Positions 1-8,233 of a DNA stretch of 64,000 nucleotides are shown here, one piece after another. The DNA is from Cerasicoccus frondis (GTDB lineage: Bacteria; Verrucomicrobiota; Verrucomicrobiia; Opitutales; Cerasicoccaceae), in assembly GCA_031296915.1 (NCBI GenBank), contig JAVDPC010000005.1, positions 124,001-188,000 on the forward strand. The letters are read 5' to 3'. Made by a program: the position numbers and the translations under genes. The notes beneath the pieces are model-generated. The model was not told where the DNA came from. It saw only the letters and a program-made list of their open reading frames with translations, and did not search any database. The stretch's first letter is position 1. Each line of letters begins with the position of its first letter.

Positions 1-3000
1 ATGCTACTGAAAACGTCACGCGGGGGGTTGCGCACCGCAAAGGGCAAGCTCTCCGTGATCGCCTGTTGAAACAGTTTGGAATAGTGAGAAACCACCCTAT
101 AGACCTCTTTCAGATTAGAGTCCGAGCCCAGAGTTCGACGGCCCATGAATAGCTGAAACAACTCCGGCGAGTTGAGCTGCACAAACTTGCGCTGACCATT
201 CTCCAAATAGCCCAGCACTTGGACATCATTGGGGCGCGTTGGGCGCCATAGCTGTTGCGGTCCCATCGACACAACCAGATCATCCTCGTTGAATTCTATT
301 TCACTGACATCAACCCCTTCATCGGCAGCACGTTGCTCCCGGATAGCAGTGACAATCAGCTTGTTCACCTCTTCCTCGCTGATGGTGGCCGCGACCGTTG
401 TTTTCATCCGAAGTGGAACTGCGATGCGACCAGCAGCAGCCCGAGCATCAAATGGCAGGTCTTTGTCTTTGGACAATTCACTCATCTTTCCCACCAAAAC
501 ATTTGCCAGATCGTTCCAGTAGAAAGCGCGGAAAGCAGCCCGAGCGCGATCCTCGGCAACGTCCACCAAATTTTGAATAGGCAGGGCGCTACCGTGTGCC
601 GATTTGATACTACTCTCAATGTCCGCCCGAGCGGTAGGACCGCCGGTAATCCCACGATCCTCCATGATGCGAGGGAGCGGCCAATAATCTCGGTAGGCTA
701 ACGAAATCTTGAGCATTTCATCCTGCGACTTCAGTCCGCCCAGAAACTCTACGGCCAACAGGTCATTGAACCACCGCTCAACATCTTTGTAGCGTTCATT
801 AAACTCGGTCTTTCCCATCGCCTGTTCCGCGTCAGAAACGATTTCACGCAAGTCCTGCGTCGAAATTCCTGCCTCTCTACCGGGGTAATCACGCTGCCCA
901 TGCTTCAAGCGTTCCAAAACGGTTCGAGCCCAACCAGCTTCTTCAAACAACTTCCAATGCTTAGCCCCGACGTTATCCACAATCTCACGGAATGTCTTAT
1001 CGGTAACTGTGATATAGTCTCCACCCCGAGGCTTAATACGGATACCCTTTCGACCTGCCTCTGTCCCTTCAAGCGCCTGCCTCACATCACTGGTTATGCC
1101 TAGAATGCTATTATAGATCGCTTGTAGGGTCTGACCTGGCTTCGATGCTTGGCGGGCCAGGTCGAGTGCTTCTTCGCGGGACCTGCCTTCTATCTGGGCA
1201 TTTCTACGGACCACCCGAAACAGCCTGCGTTCAATCGTTCGAAGCGGTGCTGCCTCCGAAAACCATGCAGGGATTTTCCCCGTAAGGAAGTCACTGGAAG
1301 TAATGGCACTGGACTTGGGAGCTAGGTTTGCTGAGCGCCATTGTGCAGTGCGACTACGGGAGAATTGCGCGGCTTGAAGCCGGGTAGCATCACGGATACC
1401 TTGGGCAATCCCTGGAAAGTTCTTTTCCAACATACTGTCGATGGCCTGAGTTACGGCCATACTTTCAACCGACGAGGGATTGACCACTCGTAGTCGCAAC
1501 CATTCCGCAATACCCTCGTGAGTATTCTTAGCACTGGCTCGGGAGCCATGGCGGGTGACAAGTCCCATTAACTCACTTTTGTGCGCCTTGAAAAACTTAT
1601 CTTCCTTTGAACGTATCAGATATTCCAGACCATGACCCGCTTCATGATAATTTAACTCTCCAGATTCATCGCGGGTCATTGCTAGGTGTCCACGCTGACG
1701 ATAATTTGCTGGGTGCTTTTTAGATGTCTGCGAAGTGCTACGACGCATTTGCACCCGGATCAACTTATTAAGGTATGACACAACATCACCAGGACCCACC
1801 TTTGCGCCGTCTCGGTCCTTGGAGAACTTTACCAACAGATTCCGACCTTCTCTGGTTTCTCCACCTTTCTTCACCCAGTCGGGAGTATTATTTGGAAAAG
1901 CAGAAGCGGTCCCAAATGCTGACGATCCATAATGAACATCGGAATCGGATTCACTCGCTTCAGACGCAGGTTTTGGATTGTTCAGTAAAACCTTCTTAGC
2001 CTCTGGGTAGGTAAGCTTATTTCCATCGCGGTCGATCAACTTGCCTCGATTCGCTACACCTTCTGCGACTGTCATTTCGGCGTTCCAATTTTCTTCAAGC
2101 GCACGAGACAGGACTTCCCCCTGAGTCTTTGACATCACATACTTTCCACCTGACCACTTTCCACCAATAGCTTCTGCTAATTTGCCATCACGATTTTTCA
2201 GGCCATGAGTGCTGGGACGCGGGGTGAAATGCGCTTTCTTTCCCTGGTTGGTGACTCGGGGCGTAGGCAAACTGGAATCATAGCCATTCATTGCGTCCTC
2301 TTTCGCCCTTCGGGCTTCATCCCCTGAGTCCAGAATTCGCTTAACGATGGTCTCCTTTTTGAGTCCGCCAACTTTCATGCCCATCGACTTTGCCCGCTCG
2401 ACCAGTTCGGGCTTTCCCAGTTCCATTAGGGATTCCAGAGTGTCAGTTTGTGAATCGTTCGTGGAAGATGAATCAGTCTGTGGATCACTTTCGGCTTTTG
2501 CTGATCCAGTATCCTGCGCCTCGTGATTGCTGTTTAGTTCCTCCCCAGTATTTGAGTCGCCAGCTCTCCCAGTAGGTCCGTTATTAACCACGGTCTTTTC
2601 CCCAGATGCATTGGTAGTGCCATCTGTACTGCCTGAACTCTCGGACTCGGTCTTTCCGGCGTCAGGGTTACTATCATCAGTTCCTTGTCGTTCGTTAAGA
2701 GTGTTGTCATTGTTTCCCTTGGTTAGCCGATGTTCGGCAAGCTGTTGAACCTCGTTGACGGTCTGTGTAGAGACTGTGCCAACTTGGCCCACCAGACCTC
2801 CTACTATAAAAGATTCCAAGGCGCCTTCGGTGATCTCGCGATCCGGGTCATACTCGGAGAGCTTAGAAATAGTGTTGAGTAGGATTTGCTGGCTAGCCTC
2901 CGTAGTGCCTTCTGCGAGAAAGCCCTCGGCGCTGGCCAGTCCCAGGCGCTTGATCGCTTCACGCATCGTAAGCTTTCCAGCCGAGCCCTTGAATACACGA

Positions 3001-3881
3001 CTCAACACTGGACCAAGACCGGCACGCTCCAAGGCCATCGCAGGCATGGCATAGGTGATTCCCACCGTTGCCGCAGCTCGCCGTTGATCTTCGGTCGCCT
3101 TGGTCTTGTCGATTCCCATTGCGTCAAAGTAATCGTCAACAGCCTCTTGGTAACTACTGGCGCCCATTGCACCAATGCCACCCGCGCCAGTCATACCCGC
3201 CGGAATATAGAACCCCAACTGACCAATTCCGTTAACCACCTTGCCGGTCATGCTTTGGTGAAACTCAGAGTCGATTCGATCAGTATAATACTGTTCGTTG
3301 TATTCCTTAAACTCGCCAGCGGTTTCGCGGAATGCACCTGCCACTTCGACCATACCCTGAGTTGGATTTGCTTCCGTCACTTCGCGATGAATACGTTGAC
3401 GCTCCGGATCAGAAGCCGCACCTTTAAGTCGGCGCTCATAGAGCATTCTCATTGCTGCCTCCGCTTGGATCGGTCGAGCGCCATTAAAATCATGCAAACT
3501 ATCAAATCCCAGCTCCTTGAAGAACTCTTGATTGTGCTGATATGCTTGGGTTCGCTCGTACTCAGAGAATTCACGTCCCAAGGGTTTCGATAACTGATTT
3601 TGTAGAAAACGAATCTCACTTGTTGGGCTACGACCTAACTCACGGAGTTCTTGCCCAATGTTACGAGTCTTAGGAGCACGGGCGCCCTCCTCAACGAATC
3701 CCGCTGCGCCCTCAGCAGCCGACCACGCAGCGCCACTACCGCCCAATGCAGCCTCCTGCACAACGTCGCCTACAACACCACCTGTCGGGCTGGCAAAAGG
3801 ATCACGATTCACCGGCACCAATCGCGAAGCCTGGGAAGTCTTTGGATCAAAGGGATTGTAATCTACTTCAACTAATTTCAT
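1..3881 (-). CDS. Giant phage virion-type polyvalent protein with a HExxH metallopeptidase region (3' end outside window)
   Basis: An uninterrupted minus-strand frame runs from ATG at 3881 to the window edge, giving about 1,293 visible residues and no stop. Hydrophobic Gly/Ala-rich stretches lie near residues 205-290 and 345-365, as in internal virion proteins that cross membranes on ejection. Residues about 481-517 resemble a SAP/Rho-N-like helix pair (LMELGKPELVERAKSMGMK). Residues 746-750 read HEAGH and are followed at 788-793 by HEGIAE, the HExxH plus EGxAE pattern of gluzincin metallopeptidases. The last visible part (FAVRNPPRDVF) recalls the start of the LPD38 domain of large phage proteins. 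It overlaps the upstream gene by ATGA (3878-3881) and is the distal known gene of the late operon. A role as an ejected, multi-domain structural protein is inferred; peptidase activity is predicted from motif only. Confidence 0.8.
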   Translation of the reverse strand, partial: MKLVEVDYNPFDPKTSQASRLVPVNRDPFASPTGGVVGDVVQEAALGGSGAAWSAAEGAAGFVEEGARAPKTRNIGQELRELGRSPTSEIRFLQNQLSKPLGREFSEYERTQAYQHNQEFFKELGFDSLHDFNGARPIQAEAAMRMLYERRLKGAASDPERQRIHREVTEANPTQGMVEVAGAFRETAGEFKEYNEQYYTDRIDSEFHQSMTGKVVNGIGQLGFYIPAGMTGAGGIGAMGASSYQEAVDDYFDAMGIDKTKATEDQRRAAATVGITYAMPAMALERAGLGPVLSRVFKGSAGKLTMREAIKRLGLASAEGFLAEGTTEASQQILLNTISKLSEYDPDREITEGALESFIVGGLVGQVGTVSTQTVNEVQQLAEHRLTKGNNDNTLNERQGTDDSNPDAGKTESESSGSTDGTTNASGEKTVVNNGPTGRAGDSNTGEELNSNHEAQDTGSAKAESDPQTDSSSTNDSQTDTLESLMELGKPELVERAKSMGMKVGGLKKETIVKRILDSGDEARRAKEDAMNGYDSSLPTPRVTNQGKKAHFTPRPSTHGLKNRDGKLAEAIGGKWSGGKYVMSKTQGEVLSRALEENWNAEMTVAEGVANRGKLIDRDGNKLTYPEAKKVLLNNPKPASEASESDSDVHYGSSAFGTASAFPNNTPDWVKKGGETREGRNLLVKFSKDRDGAKVGPGDVVSYLNKLIRVQMRRSTSQTSKKHPANYRQRGHLAMTRDESGELNYHEAGHGLEYLIRSKEDKFFKAHKSELMGLVTRHGSRASAKNTHEGIAEWLRLRVVNPSSVESMAVTQAIDSMLEKNFPGIAQGIRDATRLQAAQFSRSRTAQWRSANLAPKSSAITSSDFLTGKIPAWFSEAAPLRTIERRLFRVVRRNAQIEGRSREEALDLARQASKPGQTLQAIYNSILGITSDVRQALEGTEAGRKGIRIKPRGGDYITVTDKTFREIVDNVGAKHWKLFEEAGWARTVLERLKHGQRDYPGREAGISTQDLREIVSDAEQAMGKTEFNERYKDVERWFNDLLAVEFLGGLKSQDEMLKISLAYRDYWPLPRIMEDRGITGGPTARADIESSIKSAHGSALPIQNLVDVAEDRARAAFRAFYWNDLANVLVGKMSELSKDKDLPFDARAAAGRIAVPLRMKTTVAATISEEEVNKLIVTAIREQRAADEGVDVSEIEFNEDDLVVSMGPQQLWRPTRPNDVQVLGYLENGQRKFVQLNSPELFQLFMGRRTLGSDSNLKEVYRVVSHYSKLFQQAITESLPFAVRNPPRDVFSS

Positions 3882-4921
3882 TGCTGCACTAAGTAATATT
3901 TTCCATCTCGCTCGACATACCAGTTCCCATCGGGCGCCTGTCTCGCTCCGCTAACTTCACGAACCTTATCCGCGTATTCCTGTCGCTCTTTAGCCGACAT
4001 CCGAGGAAGCCCAGCCGCTTCAAAGTCCTTACGCGAAGGTGACTTCTTAGCTATTAATTTTGCGGCCAATTCCGGTTCAGCAATCGCCCACCGATAGGGG
4101 TCATCGCCCCAATACCCCAACTCATTAGATTCTTCGGATTGTGGATCTTGCTGTGGACTTTGAGGCGTATTGCCAAGTAACTCGTTTGCTAATGCCATAA
4201 CTTCCCGCTGTGTGGGCATAATTTTGCGCGTAGATTCCTTGAATCCGTTTTCGGCGCTACCTTGAACAACTTCCTCCCGAGTCAACATATCACGGGCAAG
4301 CTTGTTGGCCTCCAGGCGATCCTTGTTGGTGATGTAATCGCGATCCTCGCCAAGCTTCTTGAAGGCCACGCCCCCCTTTCCATCCGGTTCAGGAGTGTAA
4401 AGAAATCCTCCTTGGGAAAAAATCTCGCCAACCTTTCGACCACCAAGCTCCAGTGTTGGTTCTTTGGCGCGGCGCACCGGCTGAATCCCCGACTGCTCAG
4501 CATCTATCTGATTGCGAATGTCGGCCAGTTCTTCGGGCGTATAGTTACCCGACGTAACAGCATTCTCGTAGGATTCCTCAAGCTGATTGATCTTAGCTCG
4601 CTGACTTTCAGTAAGCTCGTAGGTATAGTCTTCGTGCCGACGATCCTGCGCTTCATCCGCAAGCTGGGTCTGCACATCGGCATTGTGAGCGATGCGATCA
4701 AGACTGCGCTGATGACTAATGTCGCCCATATATAGTTGCCGGTCAAAACTAGCTTCATCACGAGCCTGAGATAACTCATGAGCGCGCGCCTGGGAGCGAC
4801 GATTTGCTTCGGTCACTTGCTGCTGTTGCCCAATCCGGCTACGAGCGCGTCCCTGGCCCGAGGCATGAGCCGCCGTCACCACGGCCCCTGGTCGCATTCC
4901 TGATTTTACTTCGATTGCCAT
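3878..4921 (-). CDS. Hypothetical phage structural/internal protein, 347 aa
   Basis: No family recognised. The N-terminal third is Gln/Arg/Ala-rich and predicted helical (GQQQQVTEANRRSQARAHEL), followed by a charged coiled-coil-like stretch to about residue 125, then a mixed region ending in an aromatic tail (DGNWYVERDGKYYLVQQ). There is no signal peptide or membrane segment. It is coupled by ATGA to the giant virion-type protein and lies 7 bp after the preceding gene, so it belongs to the late tail/virion part of the operon. In podoviruses this position usually holds internal core or ejection proteins, and the helical low-complexity N terminus fits, but that is inference from context. Confidence 0.7.
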   Translation of the reverse strand: MAIEVKSGMRPGAVVTAAHASGQGRARSRIGQQQQVTEANRRSQARAHELSQARDEASFDRQLYMGDISHQRSLDRIAHNADVQTQLADEAQDRRHEDYTYELTESQRAKINQLEESYENAVTSGNYTPEELADIRNQIDAEQSGIQPVRRAKEPTLELGGRKVGEIFSQGGFLYTPEPDGKGGVAFKKLGEDRDYITNKDRLEANKLARDMLTREEVVQGSAENGFKESTRKIMPTQREVMALANELLGNTPQSPQQDPQSEESNELGYWGDDPYRWAIAEPELAAKLIAKKSPSRKDFEAAGLPRMSAKERQEYADKVREVSGARQAPDGNWYVERDGKYYLVQQ

Positions 4922-4928
4922 AGTTTCA

Positions 4929-5936
4929 TTAATCAGATAAATCTGGTTTGGTTAGGTTCCAATTATTTCGGTCATTCCAATAATACACATCAACTCCAGG
5001 TAGATGCCCGGTAACAAAATAGCAGTAACGAATACTTCCTCCAAGAGATGGATAAATAGGACCAAAATCGCCAAACCCATCATCGAAACCCTCATGATCG
5101 GGGTGCTTCAACAGGTCCGAACTTTCGATTAAATCTGAGTAATATCCAAAGACGCCACTGAGTTCATTATTCAGATTTGGGAAAGACATAACCTGATAAT
5201 TAGCGGACCCCTGGATTTCAAGAACAGCCCCTTCTCCTATTGAAACCTCTAGGAGTTTTTGACTACTAAAAGCATCGATTCCATGGCTTAAGAAATCCAC
5301 GTAATCTATGAATGGGCCTAGTGGATGAAATTGTGAGCTAAGTTGAATTCCGCGAATAGCAACTCCAACCGCTCCACTAGGGATGTCATTCTTTAAAGAT
5401 GATGAATGAAGTTTTTGAACGATGTATTCTCCGTTTCTTGAAGCCAAGGCTATCAATTCACCTTTTCCATAATGGTAATTACCATCATCATGAACGGCTA
5501 TAACCCCCTGAGATATGGGGTCTTCATAAAGGCTTTCAAAATCAGAACCATAGACATCAACATAATAAACTTCCGAAGACGAGGACGTGTCCTCATGGAC
5601 CACTCCAAATCGAACATCTCCAGATGTTGAGTCTCCAACCTGCATCCACCATTTCCCATCTATTCGGTGAGCAATTGTAAGAGATCCAATTGCCAATTCT
5701 CCTTCGATATTAGTTGTCAAGTGATAGACATCTACGGTGCTCGTCGTCACCGCACCTGATTCGTTCACCACATAACAGGTATAAAGAAGTCCTGTCGAAT
5801 CCGACTGCTTGGCGCCCACGGAAACCAGAAGCGACTCACCGTTATCCGGCCCTAGAGTCAGATACTTTCCCGTTCGCGGATCGAACGGAGTGTTGGGCAT
5901 CCCAAAGGGACGATTCTTTTTTAGGCGTGATCTCAT
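4929..5936 (-). CDS. Hypothetical phage protein, 335 aa, beta-rich
   Basis: No family recognised. The sequence is rich in Gly, Ser, Tyr and Asp with alternating hydrophobic residues, suggesting beta structure, and it lacks membrane segments. By eye it is more AT-rich than its neighbours, which may mark a recently swapped cargo or receptor-related gene. Its start overlaps the stop of the preceding gene as TAATG at 5934-5938, showing translational coupling within the late operon. It could be a fibre accessory or virion surface protein; nothing in the sequence decides this. Confidence 0.65.
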   Translation of the reverse strand: MRSRLKKNRPFGMPNTPFDPRTGKYLTLGPDNGESLLVSVGAKQSDSTGLLYTCYVVNESGAVTTSTVDVYHLTTNIEGELAIGSLTIAHRIDGKWWMQVGDSTSGDVRFGVVHEDTSSSSEVYYVDVYGSDFESLYEDPISQGVIAVHDDGNYHYGKGELIALASRNGEYIVQKLHSSSLKNDIPSGAVGVAIRGIQLSSQFHPLGPFIDYVDFLSHGIDAFSSQKLLEVSIGEGAVLEIQGSANYQVMSFPNLNNELSGVFGYYSDLIESSDLLKHPDHEGFDDGFGDFGPIYPSLGGSIRYCYFVTGHLPGVDVYYWNDRNNWNLTKPDLSD

Positions 5937-6829
5937 TAGGGTTGCGATCCTTGAACGGTTCCTGCGCCCAGCTCTGATGCGATTTGAGCAATGCTGGCCA
6001 GGTCGGGGTAAGAGTCGGTTCTACGTTCCATGAAATTCGTAAGAGCCTGAATGACGCGAGTGCGCAGTTCTTCGCGGGCAAGCCCATGCGAATGAGAGCT
6101 ACCATACATCCGGTCTCGGGCAGCAAGCACTTTGGAACGCATGGTAGACTTCGCAGCGTAGAGACGTTCTTTGAGGTTGGTCTGAGTCAGAAGAATCTTA
6201 TCCTCAAGGTCAGTGAGTGCGACAGCCCGCTCACGCTCAATTCCCGACTCTACGGAGTTCCATAAGGTCGAGTTGAACATGCCCCGAGAAACTAGGCTAC
6301 TGCGAGCCTGTGACACCTTAGCATTGAACTGTGTGTTGATCCTCGTGCGCTGACTATCGCCATAGTCATCCAGGTCTCCGCCAATGTCCGTGCTATGCGT
6401 TGTGAAGTCTGCCTCAATACCGGCAACCAATGAATCAACCAAGGCGTCGTAATCAGTGCCCTCAGCTTCCAGAGCAATGAGGCTGTCCTGGGTCTTGTCG
6501 GTGATCGCCGCATGGATCGATACAATGTCATCGTAACGCTGATCATTCAGGGTCCGACCTTCGTTGTAAGCCGAGGTAAAATCAGCCAGCAAATCATTAA
6601 GGATTTTTTCCCCTTTGATAGTCCGCCGCTTCAAGCCCCAGCGATAAGCTTCACCGCTTCCGGTCTGGTAGGTCTTGTAGATTTCCCACCCTTGCGCCTG
6701 GAGCCAGCCCATCTGGCTATCATCGTCAACCGTAAGGTATTCTGTCTCATACCAGTTCGACGCCAAGTGCGCGGCCTGACTGACCGGATCATTTTCCGTA
6801 ATATGTTCTGATGGGTTAATTTTATCCAT
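5936..6829 (-). CDS. Hypothetical phage virion protein, helical, 297 aa
   Basis: The central region (about residues 75-270) is a long run of heptad-like helices rich in Ala, Asp, Arg and Leu (for example TNLKERLYAAKSTMRSKVLA), pointing to a coiled-coil rod. The N terminus carries aromatic residues (GWLQAQGWEIYKTYQ). No enzyme motif or signal peptide is present. It sits between the glycine-rich fibre gene and the beta-rich 335-aa gene, overlapping the latter by TAATG. The architecture fits a tail needle, fibre stalk or internal protein; the exact role is unknown. Confidence 0.7.
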   Translation of the reverse strand: MDKINPSEHITENDPVSQAAHLASNWYETEYLTVDDDSQMGWLQAQGWEIYKTYQTGSGEAYRWGLKRRTIKGEKILNDLLADFTSAYNEGRTLNDQRYDDIVSIHAAITDKTQDSLIALEAEGTDYDALVDSLVAGIEADFTTHSTDIGGDLDDYGDSQRTRINTQFNAKVSQARSSLVSRGMFNSTLWNSVESGIERERAVALTDLEDKILLTQTNLKERLYAAKSTMRSKVLAARDRMYGSSHSHGLAREELRTRVIQALTNFMERRTDSYPDLASIAQIASELGAGTVQGSQP

Positions 6830-6837
6830 ATCTTTCT

Positions 6838-8232
6838 CTAGGTTGCGTATCGAATTATCACCACTCCAGAGCCACCCGCGTAGCCGGTGTTTCCGCCTCG
6901 GTTTCCACCACCACCACCACCACGACCATCTGTCCCTACATAGGGCGTATCACTGGCAGATTGTCCGTTTCCATTGCCGCCGCCGCCTGCGCCTCCTGAT
7001 GATTGTGACGCGGTTCCTGCCCTGTTGTAACGTGCGCCCCCACCGCCACCTGCGTAATAGACTTCGGTGCCTGTGATAGATGACGACAGCCCATCCCCAC
7101 CAAGAGAACCATACGTATTACCATTGGAACCTGCCTCTCCAGCACCACCGCCGCCCCCCGCATAAGATTGGTCAAGGTTAGAACTACTTCCATCTCGCTG
7201 CCATCCAGCTCCGCCATCATAACCTTGGCTAGACGTTCCCGCCCCTCCAGTATAGTCTATACCGTCATAATCGGTAACAAATCCGCCGCCGCCTGATCCA
7301 CCGTCGCCTCCCGTTGGATTTGTAGAATTACCACCATAACCACCACCAACTGCGGTATCCCCAAATGCACTTGAATCATCTCCGGCAGTGTTCGCAGCGC
7401 CCCCTGAACCAACGACAATTGAATAGGATGTTGCAATTACACTAGTGCTACCTTCTACAAAGCCGCCACCACCGCCGCCGCCGCCAGACGCATATGAGCC
7501 ACCACCACCGCCGCCGCCGCCACCACCGCCGACAATTAGGTAATCAATATCACCTTCACCTGAAAGCACATTGAAAGTCCCACTTGATGTAAAGGTATGC
7601 ACGTTATAAGTAACTCCTCCATCCTCATAGGAAGTAATGGTTCCCCCGGTAGCCAAGAGGCCAGTGCTAATACCCTCCCACACGGTTTGATCGTCGGCTG
7701 AATCAGAGGCAATGTGCTCCGGCCACTCAGTATTATTTAACTCTACGCCATTGCTCACTGAAGCGTCGTAAGTAGTGTCATATATAGAATCAGGGGAGTA
7801 GGTTATCTTGACGTTTCTGGCACCACGAGTTGTGGAGCCACCGATAAGATGAGAATTATTAATTACGATTTCGTCAAAAGTCTGCGCGATATCAAAAACA
7901 ACAATCAAACGCTGGTTTGTTGATGTAGAATTTGCTGCCCACTCAGGAGAATCGGAAGTGTTCCAACCTCCAGTTTTAGTTTTCGAAGTGTCAAATGCGT
8001 GCTCGGGGTTGTACCAGCCATTTGTGGAAATTTTTGAAGTAGCATAAGCTGTAAAGTCGGCCTCAAGTAGATCGATCCGAGATCCTTGATACCAAAATTC
8101 AATAGCTCTTACCTGGACAGGGGATGCGCCCCAGCTATCCGCAATATCGAACACCACAGACTTTGCGGTCACGGGTTCCCCGCCTCCACTTGCCTTTTTC
8201 CGTGCCACCGATGCTAAAAAATGGTGTATCAT
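6838..8232 (-). CDS. Glycine-rich tail fibre/adhesin-like protein, 464 aa
   Basis: The start at 8232 is chosen because GGAGG lies 8 nt upstream and the ATG is one base after the stop of the preceding gene; a 16-residue longer frame to 8280 overlaps that gene and lacks such a site. Residues about 25-180 look like a discoidin or carbohydrate-binding beta sandwich (GWYNPEHAFDTSKTKTGGW; SADDQTVWEGI), a tentative reading. From about 195 the protein has the VHTFTSSGTFNV lead-in typical of the phage glycine-rich domain, followed by long poly-Gly blocks and a conserved end (GGSGVVIIRYAT). Such polyglycine domains form receptor-binding tips in adhesins of the T-even gp38 type. Host-receptor recognition is therefore likely. 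Confidence 0.8.
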   Translation of the reverse strand: MIHHFLASVARKKASGGGEPVTAKSVVFDIADSWGASPVQVRAIEFWYQGSRIDLLEADFTAYATSKISTNGWYNPEHAFDTSKTKTGGWNTSDSPEWAANSTSTNQRLIVVFDIAQTFDEIVINNSHLIGGSTTRGARNVKITYSPDSIYDTTYDASVSNGVELNNTEWPEHIASDSADDQTVWEGISTGLLATGGTITSYEDGGVTYNVHTFTSSGTFNVLSGEGDIDYLIVGGGGGGGGGGGSYASGGGGGGGGFVEGSTSVIATSYSIVVGSGGAANTAGDDSSAFGDTAVGGGYGGNSTNPTGGDGGSGGGGFVTDYDGIDYTGGAGTSSQGYDGGAGWQRDGSSSNLDQSYAGGGGGAGEAGSNGNTYGSLGGDGLSSSITGTEVYYAGGGGGARYNRAGTASQSSGGAGGGGNGNGQSASDTPYVGTDGRGGGGGGNRGGNTGYAGGSGVVIIRYAT

Positions 8233-8233
8233 T

